Shown in pieces: positions 1 through 13,534 of a stretch of DNA of 64,000 nucleotides. Source of the DNA: Solicoccozyma terricola (Eukaryota; Basidiomycota; Tremellomycetes; Filobasidiales; Piskurozymaceae); assembly GCA_001600875.1 (NCBI GenBank), contig BCLD01000015.1, forward strand, positions 165,862 to 229,861, written 5' to 3'. How positions within the stretch are numbered: the stretch's first letter is position 1; the number at the start of each line of letters is the position of its first letter. The notes below the pieces were generated by a model. It was not told the DNA's origin. It searched no databases and was given only the letters and a program-made list of their open reading frames with translations. The position numbers and the translations under genes are program-made.

Positions 1-245
1 TCCACCCACTTGCACCTCTGCACAAACTTACAACACCGCCACCAACACCTGCATCGACAAGTGCACATCCCCTCTGGTGTGGACTAGTAACACGGCATGT
101 TGTCGATCGGATCAGACTATCAACCGTAGGGCATGTGCTTGTCCCACTGGCCAAGTCGACTACAACGAGGCATGCGTTACTCCACCCACTTGCACCTCTG
201 CACAAACTTACAACACCGCCACCAACACCTGCATCGACAAGTGCA
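1..245 (+). repeat. Exact 65-bp direct repeat, spacing 180 bp
   Basis: Bases 1-65 and 181-245 are identical. They encode the same segment of the cysteine-rich repeat (PPTCTSAQTYN onward), which points to a recent in-frame duplication or gene conversion inside the CPL1-like gene. The left copy begins at the window edge, so the true repeat may be longer. Confidence 0.9.
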
Positions 246-1081
246 CCAGCTCGCAATGGTATAACTCTGCCAAGGATCGCTGCGATAATAAACCCACCTG
301 CACCACTGCAACGACCTACAACTCGGCGACCAACAAGTGTGACCCTAAATGTACCCCCTTACAATCATGGTGCATCACCAAGTGTTGCCGATCCGACATG
401 ACAGAGGACTCAAACTCTAACTGCGTCTGCCCCGTCAACAGTCAAGACAACGGCAGCAAGTGCGTATTGTGCACATCATCACAGTGGTACGACTCGAGCT
501 CCCACCAGTGTATCCCAAAACCATCCTGTACCAATCAACAAACTTACAACCCCGCCACCAACATGTGCGACAACAAATGCAGCGACCCCAGGCTATACTG
601 GTCGTGGCAATCGGGATCGAACACCAACGGACGATGCTGCAATATTGGGTGGTCCTGCCAACAGACCCAGTGCTGCCCGAACGGTCAGGTCGAGATCAGC
701 GGTAACTGTTGTCCTGCCGGCAGCACCTGGAACGGATGGCAATGCATGACCCCCTCCAATACCAAGCGTCGTCGTTCTGTCCCTCAACTACCCATGGACC
801 CCAAGTCAGTAGCTATGCGAGAAGCACTCAACCTTGACATCAAGCTCTGTCCTCAAGGTCTCTCCGCATGCCCCATCCCTGGTCAATCCTCGGGTCAATA
901 CGAATGCATCGACGCAAGCACGGATATTACTTCATGCGGTGGATGCGCTTCGATCGGCAAGGGCGTAGACTGCATGAGCGAGGGTGTCCGATTCGCCGGG
1001 TGCAACAGAGGTCTCTGCGAGGTCTACTCATGCCTTAAAGGCTGGAAGCAGGTGAATGGAACGTCGTGCGAGCAATTATGA
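2..1081 (+). CDS. CPL1-like secreted cysteine-rich protein (5' end missing)
   Basis: The reading frame is open from base 2 to the TGA at 1079-1081, so the start codon and any signal peptide lie to the left of the window. The protein is very rich in cysteine and asparagine. It carries four copies of a unit of the form PTCT..(Q/T)TYN.ATN.C, separated by CC/CxCP segments. A basic stretch, TKRRRS (about 765-780), separates the repeats from a C-terminal domain of about 75 residues (CPQGLSACP ... SCGGCAS ... GVDC ... CNRGLCEVYSC). That domain matches the CPL1-like domain known from basidiomycete extracellular proteins. KR within the basic stretch could be a Kex2 site, so the C-terminal domain may be released; this is inference. 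The first 65 bases recur exactly at 181-245. A function in the cell wall, capsule or secretome is likely but not shown. Confidence 0.8.
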   Translation, partial: PPTCTSAQTYNTATNTCIDKCTSPLVWTSNTACCRSDQTINRRACACPTGQVDYNEACVTPPTCTSAQTYNTATNTCIDKCTSSQWYNSAKDRCDNKPTCTTATTYNSATNKCDPKCTPLQSWCITKCCRSDMTEDSNSNCVCPVNSQDNGSKCVLCTSSQWYDSSSHQCIPKPSCTNQQTYNPATNMCDNKCSDPRLYWSWQSGSNTNGRCCNIGWSCQQTQCCPNGQVEISGNCCPAGSTWNGWQCMTPSNTKRRRSVPQLPMDPKSVAMREALNLDIKLCPQGLSACPIPGQSSGQYECIDASTDITSCGGCASIGKGVDCMSEGVRFAGCNRGLCEVYSCLKGWKQVNGTSCEQL

Positions 1082-1403
1082 AGAAGGGGGGGGGGGGGGG
1101 GGTTTCAGGGGGTATCGACATGGACAATCATCATCATAGTAGTGTTTTTATATATTTTTTATTTTTAGAACAGCATCTGCGCAATGCGTAGGTAGGAAAC
1201 CGTTAGCTCTTAGCTCAAATATAAATGTGGGAACTGGAGGTTTATAATCCAATTTCTTTTAAATTCAAATTTGCCTGCATAGATGTCATGATCGAATCCT
1301 CGCTACGTAGCGTTCCAGCTCTTCGTTTCGGTGCATCAATCGTGATCAATACCATTGTATGAATTGTCAGAAATTGCTCCTTACATCCGCGTCTCATTCC
1401 CAT
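1082..1403. other. Convergent intergenic region with G17 tract and 12-bp palindrome
   Basis: This lies between the 3' ends of the CPL1-like gene and the FAHD1-like gene. It has a run of 17 G at 1086-1102 directly after the stop codon, AT-rich sequence around 1140-1170 that could serve 3' end formation, and the perfect palindrome CGCTACGTAGCG at 1301-1312. I see no gene here. Confidence 0.6.
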
Positions 1404-2446
1404 CTATTTGCCTTTGAACTCGTAACCGCCATCACGATCCACACAATCAAACTCGAGGGTTTCCATCGCCTCGCCGTTCAATCCCGGGTAAGTCAACCCG
1501 ACGGAGATCTTGTCGGATGATTTGACTGGCCCGACACCGGACGGGGTACCAGTGAGAATGAGATCTCCTTCCTGTGAATGTGCCTCAGATATGTCAGTTG
1601 ATGCAGAGCTGGGATGAAGCTGGGAAAAAAAAAAACGTACAGAGAGAGTCATGATGCTTGAGACGTGCCGTATCAACTTGTTGATGGGGAAGATCATGTC
1701 TGAAGTGACTCCTCGTTGTTTGAATTCGTTGTTAACCTGGATGTGCATCGCGAGGCATCAGAGTCGTATCCGACGAATCGACATCGCAGGCCGAACTCAC
1801 CTTCAACCATAGACCGACTTTGGTATTGTCTGCGATCTTGGATTTGGGGATGAAGGAGCTGGTGGTAGAGATATAAGCATTGGTGAAGAATCTTTCGGCC
1901 ACGATCCACTCTCACCCAACGGGCGCCCAAGTATCGAAACCCTTGGCAGCAGACCATGGCAAACCCTTTGCTTTGACTGCTTCCTGCATGTTTCGTCCAG
2001 TCATGTCGATAGCGAGGACTTGTTCAGAAGATGCCAAAAGTCAATCTCAGTTGGGGGGGGGGGGGGGGGGATCGTCGCTATCAGAATCGTGTCTTTTGCT
2101 CACCGTAACCCGCAATATGAGAGTCTGCCTGGTCCTCGGTGATATCCCTGCCTGACTTCCCGATAACTACACCAAGTTCGACTGCGAAGAACCCAGACGC
2201 AGCGGTTGAGAATTACAAGGCGAGCGATTTTTACGTCGACAAGCATCTCGACTTACCCTCATGATGGACACTCACGCCTTTTGGGATCTCGATAGGACCC
2301 TGACCGGCCGACAAGTACGAGCTCGTCGGCTTGAGAAAGTAGAAAGGCTCAGTTGGGATCTTGTTGTTTAGCTCTTTGACGTGGTCGACGTAGTTTCGAC
2401 CGATGCAGATGATGTTCCTACCGCTGCGTACGAAGTTGGCTGCCAT
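1404..2446 (-). CDS. FAHD1: Fumarylacetoacetate hydrolase-family acylpyruvase, FAHD1-like
   Basis: Six exons assemble in frame: 2257-2446, 2104-2181, 1916-2018, 1801-1858, 1641-1736 and 1404-1571. They give 230 residues, close to the roughly 220 of animal FAHD1. The start is the ATG at 2446 (MAANFVRSGRNIICIGRNY). Family landmarks in order are IGRNYxDHVKELNN, FLKPTSSY, VHHEVELGVVIGK (the metal-binding glutamates), AIDMTGR, KGLPWSAAKGFDTWAPVG and EGDLILTGTPSGVGPV. FAHD1 enzymes hydrolyse acylpyruvates and decarboxylate oxaloacetate with Mg2+, usually in mitochondria; activity here is inferred. There is no obvious N-terminal targeting extension. The second intron contains an 18-G run on the plus strand. 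The gene ends tail-to-tail with the CPL1-like gene. Confidence 0.92.
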
Positions 2447-2703
2447 GGTGGGAGGTGGTGGAGTGGTGGGATAGCAATGCGTACGGCTGTGGTTGTGGTT
2501 GTGTTGAGATGGAGCTCGTCTTCATGACTTGGAGTCGGACTCGCGCGACCTGCTGGCGACTGGACACGGGGGGCACCGCACAAACGGAAACCGGTGGCGG
2601 GGGTCATTGGGTCATTGGCGATGCTCGAGGGTAGGTATCATGGTCCTGGTCCTCAACGACCCTCGCATACTCTTCATACAACCGACCTGCGTCTGCGTCA
2701 GTA

Positions 2704-5700
2704 TCACTTCATCGACGACTCCATTCCCAATTCCTTCATCTTCTTCTCAATCCTCTTCTCCACCAGCGCCACATACTCAGACATCCCACCTTCCGTCAGA
2801 CGTACTCTTCCCTTCCCTACTCTCCACGTTTGTCCCTTGCGCAGTCCCTCCTCGTCTTCTGAATCGTCGTCCGTATCTTCCTCATCGTCTTCATCACAAG
2901 GTTCATCGTATGCATCGCGTGGCGATATCCCTTCGACGACGACTCGGTTAAACCACCTGCGGCATAGAGTTGCTATTCAGTACCCCTGTTCAAACAGTGA
3001 TGACAGCCAGACCGACCCACCGATCGTGGGTGACCAAAACGATAGCTCCTGTAAATTCTCGTAGTGCCATGGCCAAGCCTCGTATAGTCGGAGCATCAAC
3101 ATGAGTGGTTACTTCATCCAGCAGGCTGGAGGTCGTAGCGTATCAGCACATGAAGGGAAGGACCACCGTGCGAGGTGGGTGCATCGCGCCACTCACAGCA
3201 TGCTTGGAGGGTTGTACACTATCAGGGCAAACGCCAGCCGAACCTGTGAAATCACCGAGAAGTCAATGTACATTCGTCTAAGAGATGAACTCCCTTCTCA
3301 CCTTTTGCCCTCCCGACAATGCCTTCAGAGGCGTATCACTCGCTATCCTGCCTTGTAACCCAAACGATCCCAAACACGCTCTTGCATCTCTTTCCTCCAC
3401 TTTAGTGCCTTGCTCTCCCATCTTCCACATAAAGTACGACAGAGCCGTCGTCGCGACTGGCACTCCAGACAAGGGTGATATCGAAGATGGCGGTGCACTC
3501 GTTAGTTCTTCCACGGAATGTTGGGAGAAGTAACCGATTTTCAGAAGAGGGTGGCGTACGATAGCCCCGGCGGTGGGTTTCAAGGAGCCGAGAATTAATT
3601 TGGCCAACGTCGATTTACCTTCTCCATTCTGGGGAGGGATTTACATCAGCGTGTTGTTCTTGAAAGCGGCACGATAACCCGGTACTAACCGCCCCAACAA
3701 AAGAACACCGTCCGCCCTGTCCAACTGTAAACGTAACATTCTCCAACGTGTTCTTCTTGGCCTTTGGCCATCGAAAAGCAACATTATCGAAATGCACAAG
3801 ATCACCGATAGTTCTCAACTTTTCAGGATTGGGCAATGTTATCTTGATAGGTGGATCTAAATCTTCCAATAAGATTTCTGCTCTTGAAGTGAGATGATAT
3901 CCAGCGAGATCACGATTAAGCTTGAATCGTCCTCCTTTGGCTGATCGTTCAAGACCGAACCGTTCGTCGAGTCTGTTGGAAAACTTGATACGTAAGCCAG
4001 CTAGCAAGCGTGAATGCGAACAACTGGTAACTCACTTCTTCTGTCTGGATTTGACCATCCTCATTCTATGAGTTTCCGACGAAACGAACATCAATACAAA
4101 TGTAGGACGTGAGTCACAACGACAAGCGACAACTTGCCTATTATCATCTCCAGTCTTCTTCGCCGCCTGTTTTCCCTTCTGTATTGAACTCTCTATCTGT
4201 GAGAGTGTGGACGGGTCTTGTCGTCAGCTTCAACCCCCCCCCCCCCTTCCCCCCCATCAGAACCCAACCATCTCACATGTTCTTTTTTCTTCGCCAAAGA
4301 CTCTTGCATCGAGATTGTCTTTTTCCTCTCCTTTTTCTCGTTGACTTCGTATGCTCTAGGAGTACCATCAAAGTAATGAAGTGTACCTTTCCTAATCAAA
4401 ATCGTCTCTTCAACTACATGATCGAGGAAATCTTGATCGTGAGATGTAACGACTAGTGTTCGAGGTTGAGAAACGAGATATCGTTCAAGCCAGAGAGTAG
4501 CATCCAGGTCCTGCCAATGAGAAGATATAGTTTAGAGTGTTACCCCAACTCAGCGTATGGGCCCCGTCCCCGATTCGTCTACCCACCAAGAAATTCGAAG
4601 GTTCGTCTAACAGCAACACATCCGACTGAACTAGTAGACTGGTCGCCAATAAACATCTGGACCTCCATCCCCCTGACAAACTCGTGAACGGACTTTCTTG
4701 CATTTTTTGAGAGAATCCTAGACCTGCAAGAATCATTGCTGCTTCTGCTGTCATTTTGGATGTTTCCAACTGTGTGAGGCGAAGCGTAAAAGAGACCAAT
4801 CAACATTTTTTTTACCAAAATTCAGAAGAAGAAATTGGATTAGATAACCCTACTGAATCAAGGTTCAATTGCATCTCTGTCATAATCGAAAGTGCTTGAT
4901 CCATTATATCATCTTCAACCTCTATCTCATCTCCACCTTTCGCTCTGAGATTGTCAAGAATGGATCCATCAGTTTGATTATCCCACCGCCCCTTGCGGCC
5001 AGATCCTCACTTTGCTTGAGATACTCTATAACCTTCTTCAGCCTTCAACTGTTCTCCTCTCGCATCCCATCCTCTTGCACCACTTCGTCTTGCAGCTAAA
5101 TCATTCGCTTCATTTAATATCTCTTGAGCTTGTAAGAAATGAAGTTGATTCACAGCTTGTTGGATTTTAAGTGGCGATGCCGTTTCAATTGCTTCATTGA
5201 GTACTAATAAGGGGTCTCCGGAGATGAGAGAAAAGTTGTAGGTTAATGGTAGAACTAATTGAATACCCATGCCGCCCCCGGCCTTCACTCACGTTTGAAA
5301 TTAGCCACTGCAGCGCAACGTTTCACATCTCCCTTGATCACATGCTCAATCACCGTCTCCTTGGAGCTTTCCGACAAATCATCCTCATTGATAATATCAG
5401 CCTTGACGGCGTCGGAATGATCGTCAATCTGGGAAAGGAGTAGGATTCTGATTTGTTTGCCTAGACCTGGGATTATTCGTTGAGCGAGGGCAGTGAGAAG
5501 AGCTGTGACAAAACGATAGATAGGATTAGATATAACAAAGAGGACGACGTATAACCAAAGAGGACTCTTCACTGGATTTTCCAGTTCCATTCCTTACCGA
5601 GTCCCGTTATCAACCTTTCAGCGTCGATTGAAACCTTTTATAGAACAGCGCTATAACCCCAGGCTCACCTCCCAACAAGAGCATACCTCACTCCAGCTTT

Positions 5701-5871
5701 CAACTTCAAATGACTATCCGTGATCAAATCCCTCTCTCCGATAGAAATCGTAACACCATGTAGATCCACCTCTGTTGCTGATTCAAGTGTAGCAGAATGG
5801 AATCGTGATTGTTGGGAAATGGCATGGATGTGGGTAACAGCTTTGGCTTTCGGCGTGGATTTAGCTGGCAT
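2704..5871 (-). CDS. ABC-F family ATPase (soluble twin-ATPase translation/ribosome factor)
   Basis: This is a many-exon gene that starts at MPAKSTPKAKAV (5871) and ends in EKRIEKKMKELGMESSMK. No membrane segments are visible. The first ATPase domain has RYALVGRNGTGKST (Walker A), a Q-loop region, SLSGGWRSR (signature) and LLLDEPSNFLD, followed by the ABC-F linker (ILIRKGTLHYFDGTPRAY, then a lysine/glutamate-rich helix). The second has FDNVAFRW, LENVTFTVG, IGYFSQHSVEEL and LKALSGGQKVR. Two ATPases with a charged linker and no membrane domain define ABC-F (Gcn20, Arb1, New1 relatives), which act on ribosomes. I cannot assign the exact member. The Walker A is split over three exons: 5669-5871, a 20-nt exon at 5573-5592, and an exon ending at 5502. 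The long intervening introns contain C13 (4234-4246). Internal exon borders are partly provisional. Confidence 0.88.
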
Positions 5872-6109
5872 GTTGGAAATAGGAGAGAGACTTGTTTGTT
5901 GTGGCGGCTATGATGATATTGGATTGGTTCTTCAAGGCTGACAGAGTGGTTGATGGCACCTTTTCACCGACAGACCCCTCTCGCTACCTTCCCCGACTCT
6001 TCTTTCTCCAAGTCAGCATGATCATTCGCTGAAATAGAATAGGAGCAGCGAGGTGCGGGGCAACGGTCGGATCCGGGTCTAGCTCGGAGCCGTGATGGGG
6101 GGGGGCGGG

Positions 6110-6121
6110 CACGTGCACGTG
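6110..6121. promoter_or_regulatory. Tandem CACGTG E-box pair
   Basis: Two directly adjoining CACGTG palindromes occupy 6110-6115 and 6116-6121. They sit about 240 bp upstream of the ABC-F start and just downstream of the DAHP synthase stop. CACGTG is the core site of fungal bHLH factors such as Cbf1. Binding is inference. Confidence 0.4.
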
Positions 6122-6161
6122 CTCATTCTACCACAAGCTGGTCAACCAACTACTAGCTTTT

Positions 6162-8338
<2,177 letters not shown>

Positions 8339-8595
8339 GATGTATTCCCTGGTTGTGACGATTGAAAGATCGTTCGTCTGCTATCCTGACTTTGATCCAA
8401 CTTTTCTGACGAAAGCCCGAGAGTCGGGCTGACGGGATCAAATCTGGGGCTGAAACACGTGACTGCACGGGTAAATTAACTGGGCCGTGGATGTTTTCAT
8501 CGGTCGTGGCAAGGATTTTGCAAGATTTCGTACAAGAAACACACTTCTCGAATTACAGATACACTGACACCATCCTCTTGAACATCTGTCTCCCT

Positions 8596-10557
8596 TCAAC
8601 CCTCCTTGGCAACTTCCTCCAACGCCTCTTTGAAGATCGCACACGCTTGATCCACCTCCGCCTTGGAGACATTGAGAGCAGGGATGAACCTGATCACATC
8701 GAATACAGACGTGGTCAGGATCAACATACCCTTCTCGAGACACTTCTTGGCGACTCGAGATCCGACGTCCTTGACGCGGGCAGGGCCGGAGGAAGCACCG
8801 TTGATGGGCTTGTTGGAACCGGCGGCAGATCGGGATACGATGGATGCAGCGGAGATTGGCTCGGTGTGGGGTTTGAATTCGATGCTGTGAATGGGCAAGA
8901 TGTAATGTTTTAACAGTTTGTTTTTTTCGATGACAAGCAGAACAACTATGAACTCACGCAATCATCAATCCCTTCCCTCGAACGTCCTCGATCAAGTGAC
9001 CGGTGGAGGTAGATTCCTTGAGTGCGTTGAGATGCTTGAACATCTGCTCGGAACTGGAAGCACAATAACGACACCGAACGATCAGAAGGAACCCCAAGTA
9101 CGCCACATCCAAACAACCCCCCGTTCTCCACTCACCGAGCATTGACATTCTCCAGTATATTCTCCTTTTCAAATACATCCAACACGGCAACACCTGCAGC
9201 ACACGCCAATGCATTACCAGCATACGTCCCACCCATAGATCCAGGTTTTTGGCCCTTCATCAATTCATTCTTGGCGACGATAGCGGACAATGGCAATCCA
9301 CCTGCGATTCCCTTGGCCATGATTTGGATATCGGGGACGACACCAGAGTATTCAGAGTAGAACATTTTACCGGTTCGACCGAAACCACATTGAACTTCAT
9401 CGAAGACTGCACGGCGGAAAGAAAGCAAGTCCCCGGATCAATACTGGCACTCATCCGCTCTCCAAGCCCCTCCTCGCACTCACTCAACACGATTCCCTCC
9501 TTGTCGCAAACCGCTCTCAATCCCTCCAGGAACTCCTTTGGTGCAGGTACATAACCACCTTCACCCAAAACTGGCTCCAATATGATACACGATACTTCAG
9601 ACGCCGGGATCTGCTGCTTGAACAACAGACTGAGATGAGAGAGGGAAAGTGCGGAAAGGTCGGCGACGGAGGTGGAGAGTGGGAGATGGAGTTGGGAGTG
9701 GTATGGGAATGGAGTTGGGTAGATTCCAGCGAGGGAAGTACCGAAACCGGCCGAGTAGACGGTCTTGGATGCTGAGTGGAGAGAAAAGGTCGATGGTTGT
9801 GTTAGCCATTAACCTTTTTGGGCACCCCGAAGATTCAAGGAAACAAGGACTCACTAGTCATTGCAGAAGTAGCATACGTCCTTCCATGGTAACCACCCTG
9901 CATAACTACCACTCCTCGTCTGCCATTATAAGCCTTGGCCACCTTGACTGCATTCTCACAAGCCTCCGCGCCAGAATTCGCAAAGAAGAAAGTATCGAGA
10001 TCTTTGCTTGGCATGTATGGAATGAGACGGTCGATAAGAGTGAGGTACGCGAGGGAGTGGGCGATGTTGACTTGGGAATGAACGATTTTTTGGAGTTGAG
10101 CGGTTACAGCGGCAGTGATGGCTGGGTGAGCATGTCCGATGCAGGTAACTCCCTGTGGACGTGGTCGGGTTTGAAGGATTGTCAGCGAGATGCTTATAAA
10201 ACGAAATCCAGTCAAGTATTGATCGCTCTGCCCGCGAAGCCAAAAAGAAATGCTCGCTACGCTCGCGGGTCACGATGTTCTTCGCTACGCTCCGGACAGA
10301 TTACTCGCTTCCGCTCGTCGTGTACTCACAATACCACTAGTAAAATCCAACAACTTCTTCCCGTCAGTTGTCCAAACCCACGTCCCCTCGCCCCTCTCAA
10401 TAATCAAATCATTTGCCAACCTCCCAATACCTGGAGTAACATGCTTCTTTCCGAACGCAGGTGTGATGTGCGAAGTTGACATTGTGGATGCTGTTCGTTG
10501 AGAGAACACGATTGATCTTGCAAGTTGTTGTGTAATTGAACGAGGACGAAAGAGCAT
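8596..10557 (-). CDS. Class III PLP aminotransferase, 4-aminobutyrate-type, probably mitochondrial
   Basis: The protein has the fold-type I class III order: HAHPAITAAV, FFANSGAEACENAVKVAK, VMQGGYHGRTYATSAMT, CIILEPVLGEGGY, DEVQCGFGRTGK, IMAKGIAGGLPLSAIV (the lysine of MAKGI is the PLP Schiff base), GGTYAGNALACAA, and a C-terminal DVIRFIPALNVSKAEVD. These best fit 4-aminobutyrate aminotransferase; acetylornithine or another omega-aminotransferase cannot be ruled out. I chose the ATG at 10557 because it gives MLFRPRSITQQLARSIVFSQ, an arginine-rich, acid-free leader typical of mitochondrial import. An ATG at 10584 is in frame just upstream. The first intron holds two copies of CGCTACGCTC (10255-10264 and 10283-10292). 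Confidence 0.88.
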
Positions 10558-10711
10558 GCTCTGGCAGGGTATATGTATGCGCAAGGGGAGTCACAGAGAG
10601 GGGTGTGCGACGGGTTGTGCGGATATCTGTGCGAAAAGTGAGCAAGAAGCTGGAAGTTGGGCGGTGCGATGCAGCCGGCAGGATAATCCACAATCGGGAG
10701 GTAAAGCCGAG

Positions 10712-10754
10712 CGCTAGCCGGCGCGTAGCGGCAAGGAAATAGCGTCGGCTAGCG
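10712..10754. promoter_or_regulatory. 9-bp inverted repeat upstream of the aminotransferase
   Basis: CGCTAGCCG at 10712-10720 is the reverse complement of CGGCTAGCG at 10746-10754, with a 25-nt spacer containing GCGTAGCG. It lies about 155 bp upstream of the aminotransferase start and about 90 bp before the GH9 stop (10844). It may be a regulatory element or a hairpin in the transcript; no factor is known to me. Confidence 0.4.
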
Positions 10755-10841
10755 GGTAAGCGAGAATTAGCAATCACACGTCATATCCAGTGACTGTCCA
10801 TGCAATACATGCCGGTATCCTACAAAATGTCCTACCCTATC

Positions 10842-13534
10842 CTACCACTTCCCCCGCGTCCCTCTCCTTCTCCATGCCCACCACCCTAGTCCCACCAATA
10901 CCAGCACAACCACGGGTACAATGACCCCGATGGCAATTTTCGCTCCAGTGGACAAACCACCACTTGATGGACAGGGGTAAGCGTCATCGCATGGTTGGCC
11001 GGAGGGTGCGGTGTATGTCCCTGCTTGGAGAGCGGTGTAGTATGGGTCGATGGTGGATGATTGCACCTGTTGGAGGAGGGAAATGGATGTGAAATTAGAT
11101 TTTTATAGTAGAAGGAAAGTAATCAAGGAAAAAATGACACTTACTTGCCATGCTGCTAGCGATAACAACGGTGCATTGTAGTCTGAAAGGAAGAGAAGAG
11201 GATGAGGGTTTTGTATATGATTGTAGCGACCGTGCTTGAGTTACTTACCCAAAGCAATCTCGGTCTCCGGAAAATCTAAAGCGAGATACCAAATCCCAGC
11301 CGATTAATTAAACTCCCTCCACGCCACACTGTCCAGCCCAGAAGTCGTACTCACCGTCTCTCAAGTCATAGAACTTATCATGCACATCAGGTCCACCGAC
11401 AAGAGCTCCATAAAATACATGGGCTTCGGTCGGCGGTACCGAATTGATCTAACGAAAAAAAAAAAGTCTCGAATCAACAACATGCAAAACCATCATCCGG
11501 GGAACCCTGTATCAGACTCACATGCTTGATGTCATTTCCACCGGAAGACATTGCGGAATGAGGGTTTTGAGGAGAGTTTGGATGTTGGCCGACGACGTAT
11601 ACGGCTGGAGTAGGTCGAGGATCTAGATCAATTACTACGTTTCAAAACACTCGGAATTGATTTCATATTAATCACCATTCATTGGGTTTTCACCCATTGC
11701 GTAATTGAGTTGCTTGAGGGCAAAGGTCTGATCCGAATCCCCTTAGTTAGCCAGACTTGTACACATCGACCTTTGACAATCTGAGCTCACGTTATATGAA
11801 GATTGCTTATCACTCGTAGACGCGAGAGGAGCATATCGAGCGGCTAACATCGCAGCGTTCAATGCTGGATTCAAACTAGCTTGATCCGAATCACCATCGT
11901 AATACAACAACCCCCCTGTTTGAACAACGCCTTGAACTCATCAGCAATCATCTTTCTTCAACCCCGCAAATACACTACCATACTCACCCTTGGTATAATA
12001 TCCATTACCATTGCCCCCAATCGCTCCATCCAAATACGTCTCCATCTCCTTCTGCCATCCTGTCACATTAACGCTAAGGCCAGCTCCAATAGCCAAGTTC
12101 GGTCTAGCAATTGCAATCTGATTGAAAAGCAGATAGATTGCTGGGATCTTGCTATCCCAGTTAAGCACTGCCTGGGAGTGTGAGAGGGTGTATTGCGTGT
12201 AGTGTTTGTATGCGTCGGAGTAGTAGGCGGACGAATTGGTGACTAGGGCGAGGGAGAGTGCTGCGAGTGCCTGTGTGGAGCCAAATATAGGGAGGTTCGT
12301 GAGGTCTTGTTGGAGTCATGCTAAGATTCGAGGAGAAGGATAACTCACGAGATTATCACCGATTGTTGAGCTGTTGTATGCCACTCCAGCATCAGGTACG
12401 CTAAATCAGTCCAATCGCAATTTCACATCAGTCGCCTGTTGTCACTTTTCTCGAGGAAGGCATCGATTTACCTCTCTGCATACCCAACGATCGTTGAATT
12501 CATCGCGAACGCATACAAATCCTCCGCGTGAGTCAATAACTTCGAAGCATATGTGGAATTCTGAATCTGCGAGGGAGGAGCTTGTTCGGTCGATGTGTTG
12601 AGAAGGACAGTGGGAGTGTAAAGCAGAGAGGAGATTGCAAATGCCGCTGCCATGCATGAAGCTGCATCTGTTCCCGGACTACCAGAAGGGTTCCACTCGT
12701 TAGCAGACTGACAATTGTAGCAGAGGAGAACCACGAGGACTGTACTTTGTCGAGTTGATTGCATAGCTAGGACGAGGAGTTGGTATATCTTGATCTCCTC
12801 CCCAATACCCATTATCCAGCGTGGCATTCCCGACTTGTACGTATAAAACGTTAGGCGAAGGGTGAGCCTGTTCCCAACAGTTGTAATCAGCTTTGCACTC
12901 CCTCAGCATAACATGACTGGACTCACTCGCATACTCCAGTCCAACCCCCATCGTAACATCTCATCTAGGTACGCCGTTTGATTCGCCGAATCGTATCCTG
13001 TTCCATGTGATAACGCACCCCAAGATATTGAAAAGAGCGTCTGCAAGGACCGTACCGCCTATCAGCTCCTCCTTCGACCATTGGACTGTGAGGCTCAAGA
13101 ACTCACAAACGATAGAGGGAAAGTGGCCAATATGTAATCCCCAGCATCAAAGTAACCTCTTGAAAGATCCAGCCCGACATCACTACCATCGCTTGTCACA
13201 CTAGTGTTCCTCCATGAGACTCGATTTGAGGAGGGAAGTTCACCTGTCCGTTGAGCTTCATAGAACCACAAGGAGTTTCCAAGGACATTGGACCACTGGG
13301 TGTTGGGTGAGCTGTTTTGAGTTTGTAGTGAGCGAGGTTCAGTTTTGCGCGTAACAGAAGAGGAGGTCGCTAAGCTGATACTTACGAGCCATTGCTGGAT
13401 GTTAGACCGGTATTAGCCGTTGGTGGGTTGTATACAGGGTTGGGAGTCAACTGGGCTCTTGCTGTGCCGGTGAGCGAGGTCAACACGAGGAGTGGTAGGA
13501 GTGAGGACGGCCACGAGGAGACGGAGGGTATCAT
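10842..13534 (-). CDS. Glycoside hydrolase family 9 endoglucanase with C-terminal membrane anchor
   Basis: The ATG at 13534 begins MIPSVSSWPSSLLPLLVLTS...ARA, a clear signal peptide. GH9 landmarks follow: LDLSRGYFDAGDYILATFPL (the DAGD aspartates are the catalytic base region), QAHPSPNVLYVQVGN, YWGGDQD, GTDAASCMAAAFA, YVVGQHPNSPQNPHS (the usual NPQxPHH region), GALVGGPD and PETEIALDYNAP, whose glutamate is the expected catalytic acid. After the domain comes a short linker and a hydrophobic helix (IAIGVIVPVVVLVLVGLGWWAW) ended by RRRGTRGKW, so the enzyme should be anchored with the catalytic domain outside. Anchored GH9 enzymes are known in basidiomycetes. The gene has many small exons; the glutamate is on a 27-nt exon (11250-11276). 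The substrate is presumably beta-1,4-glucan, perhaps in the cell's own wall. Confidence 0.9.
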
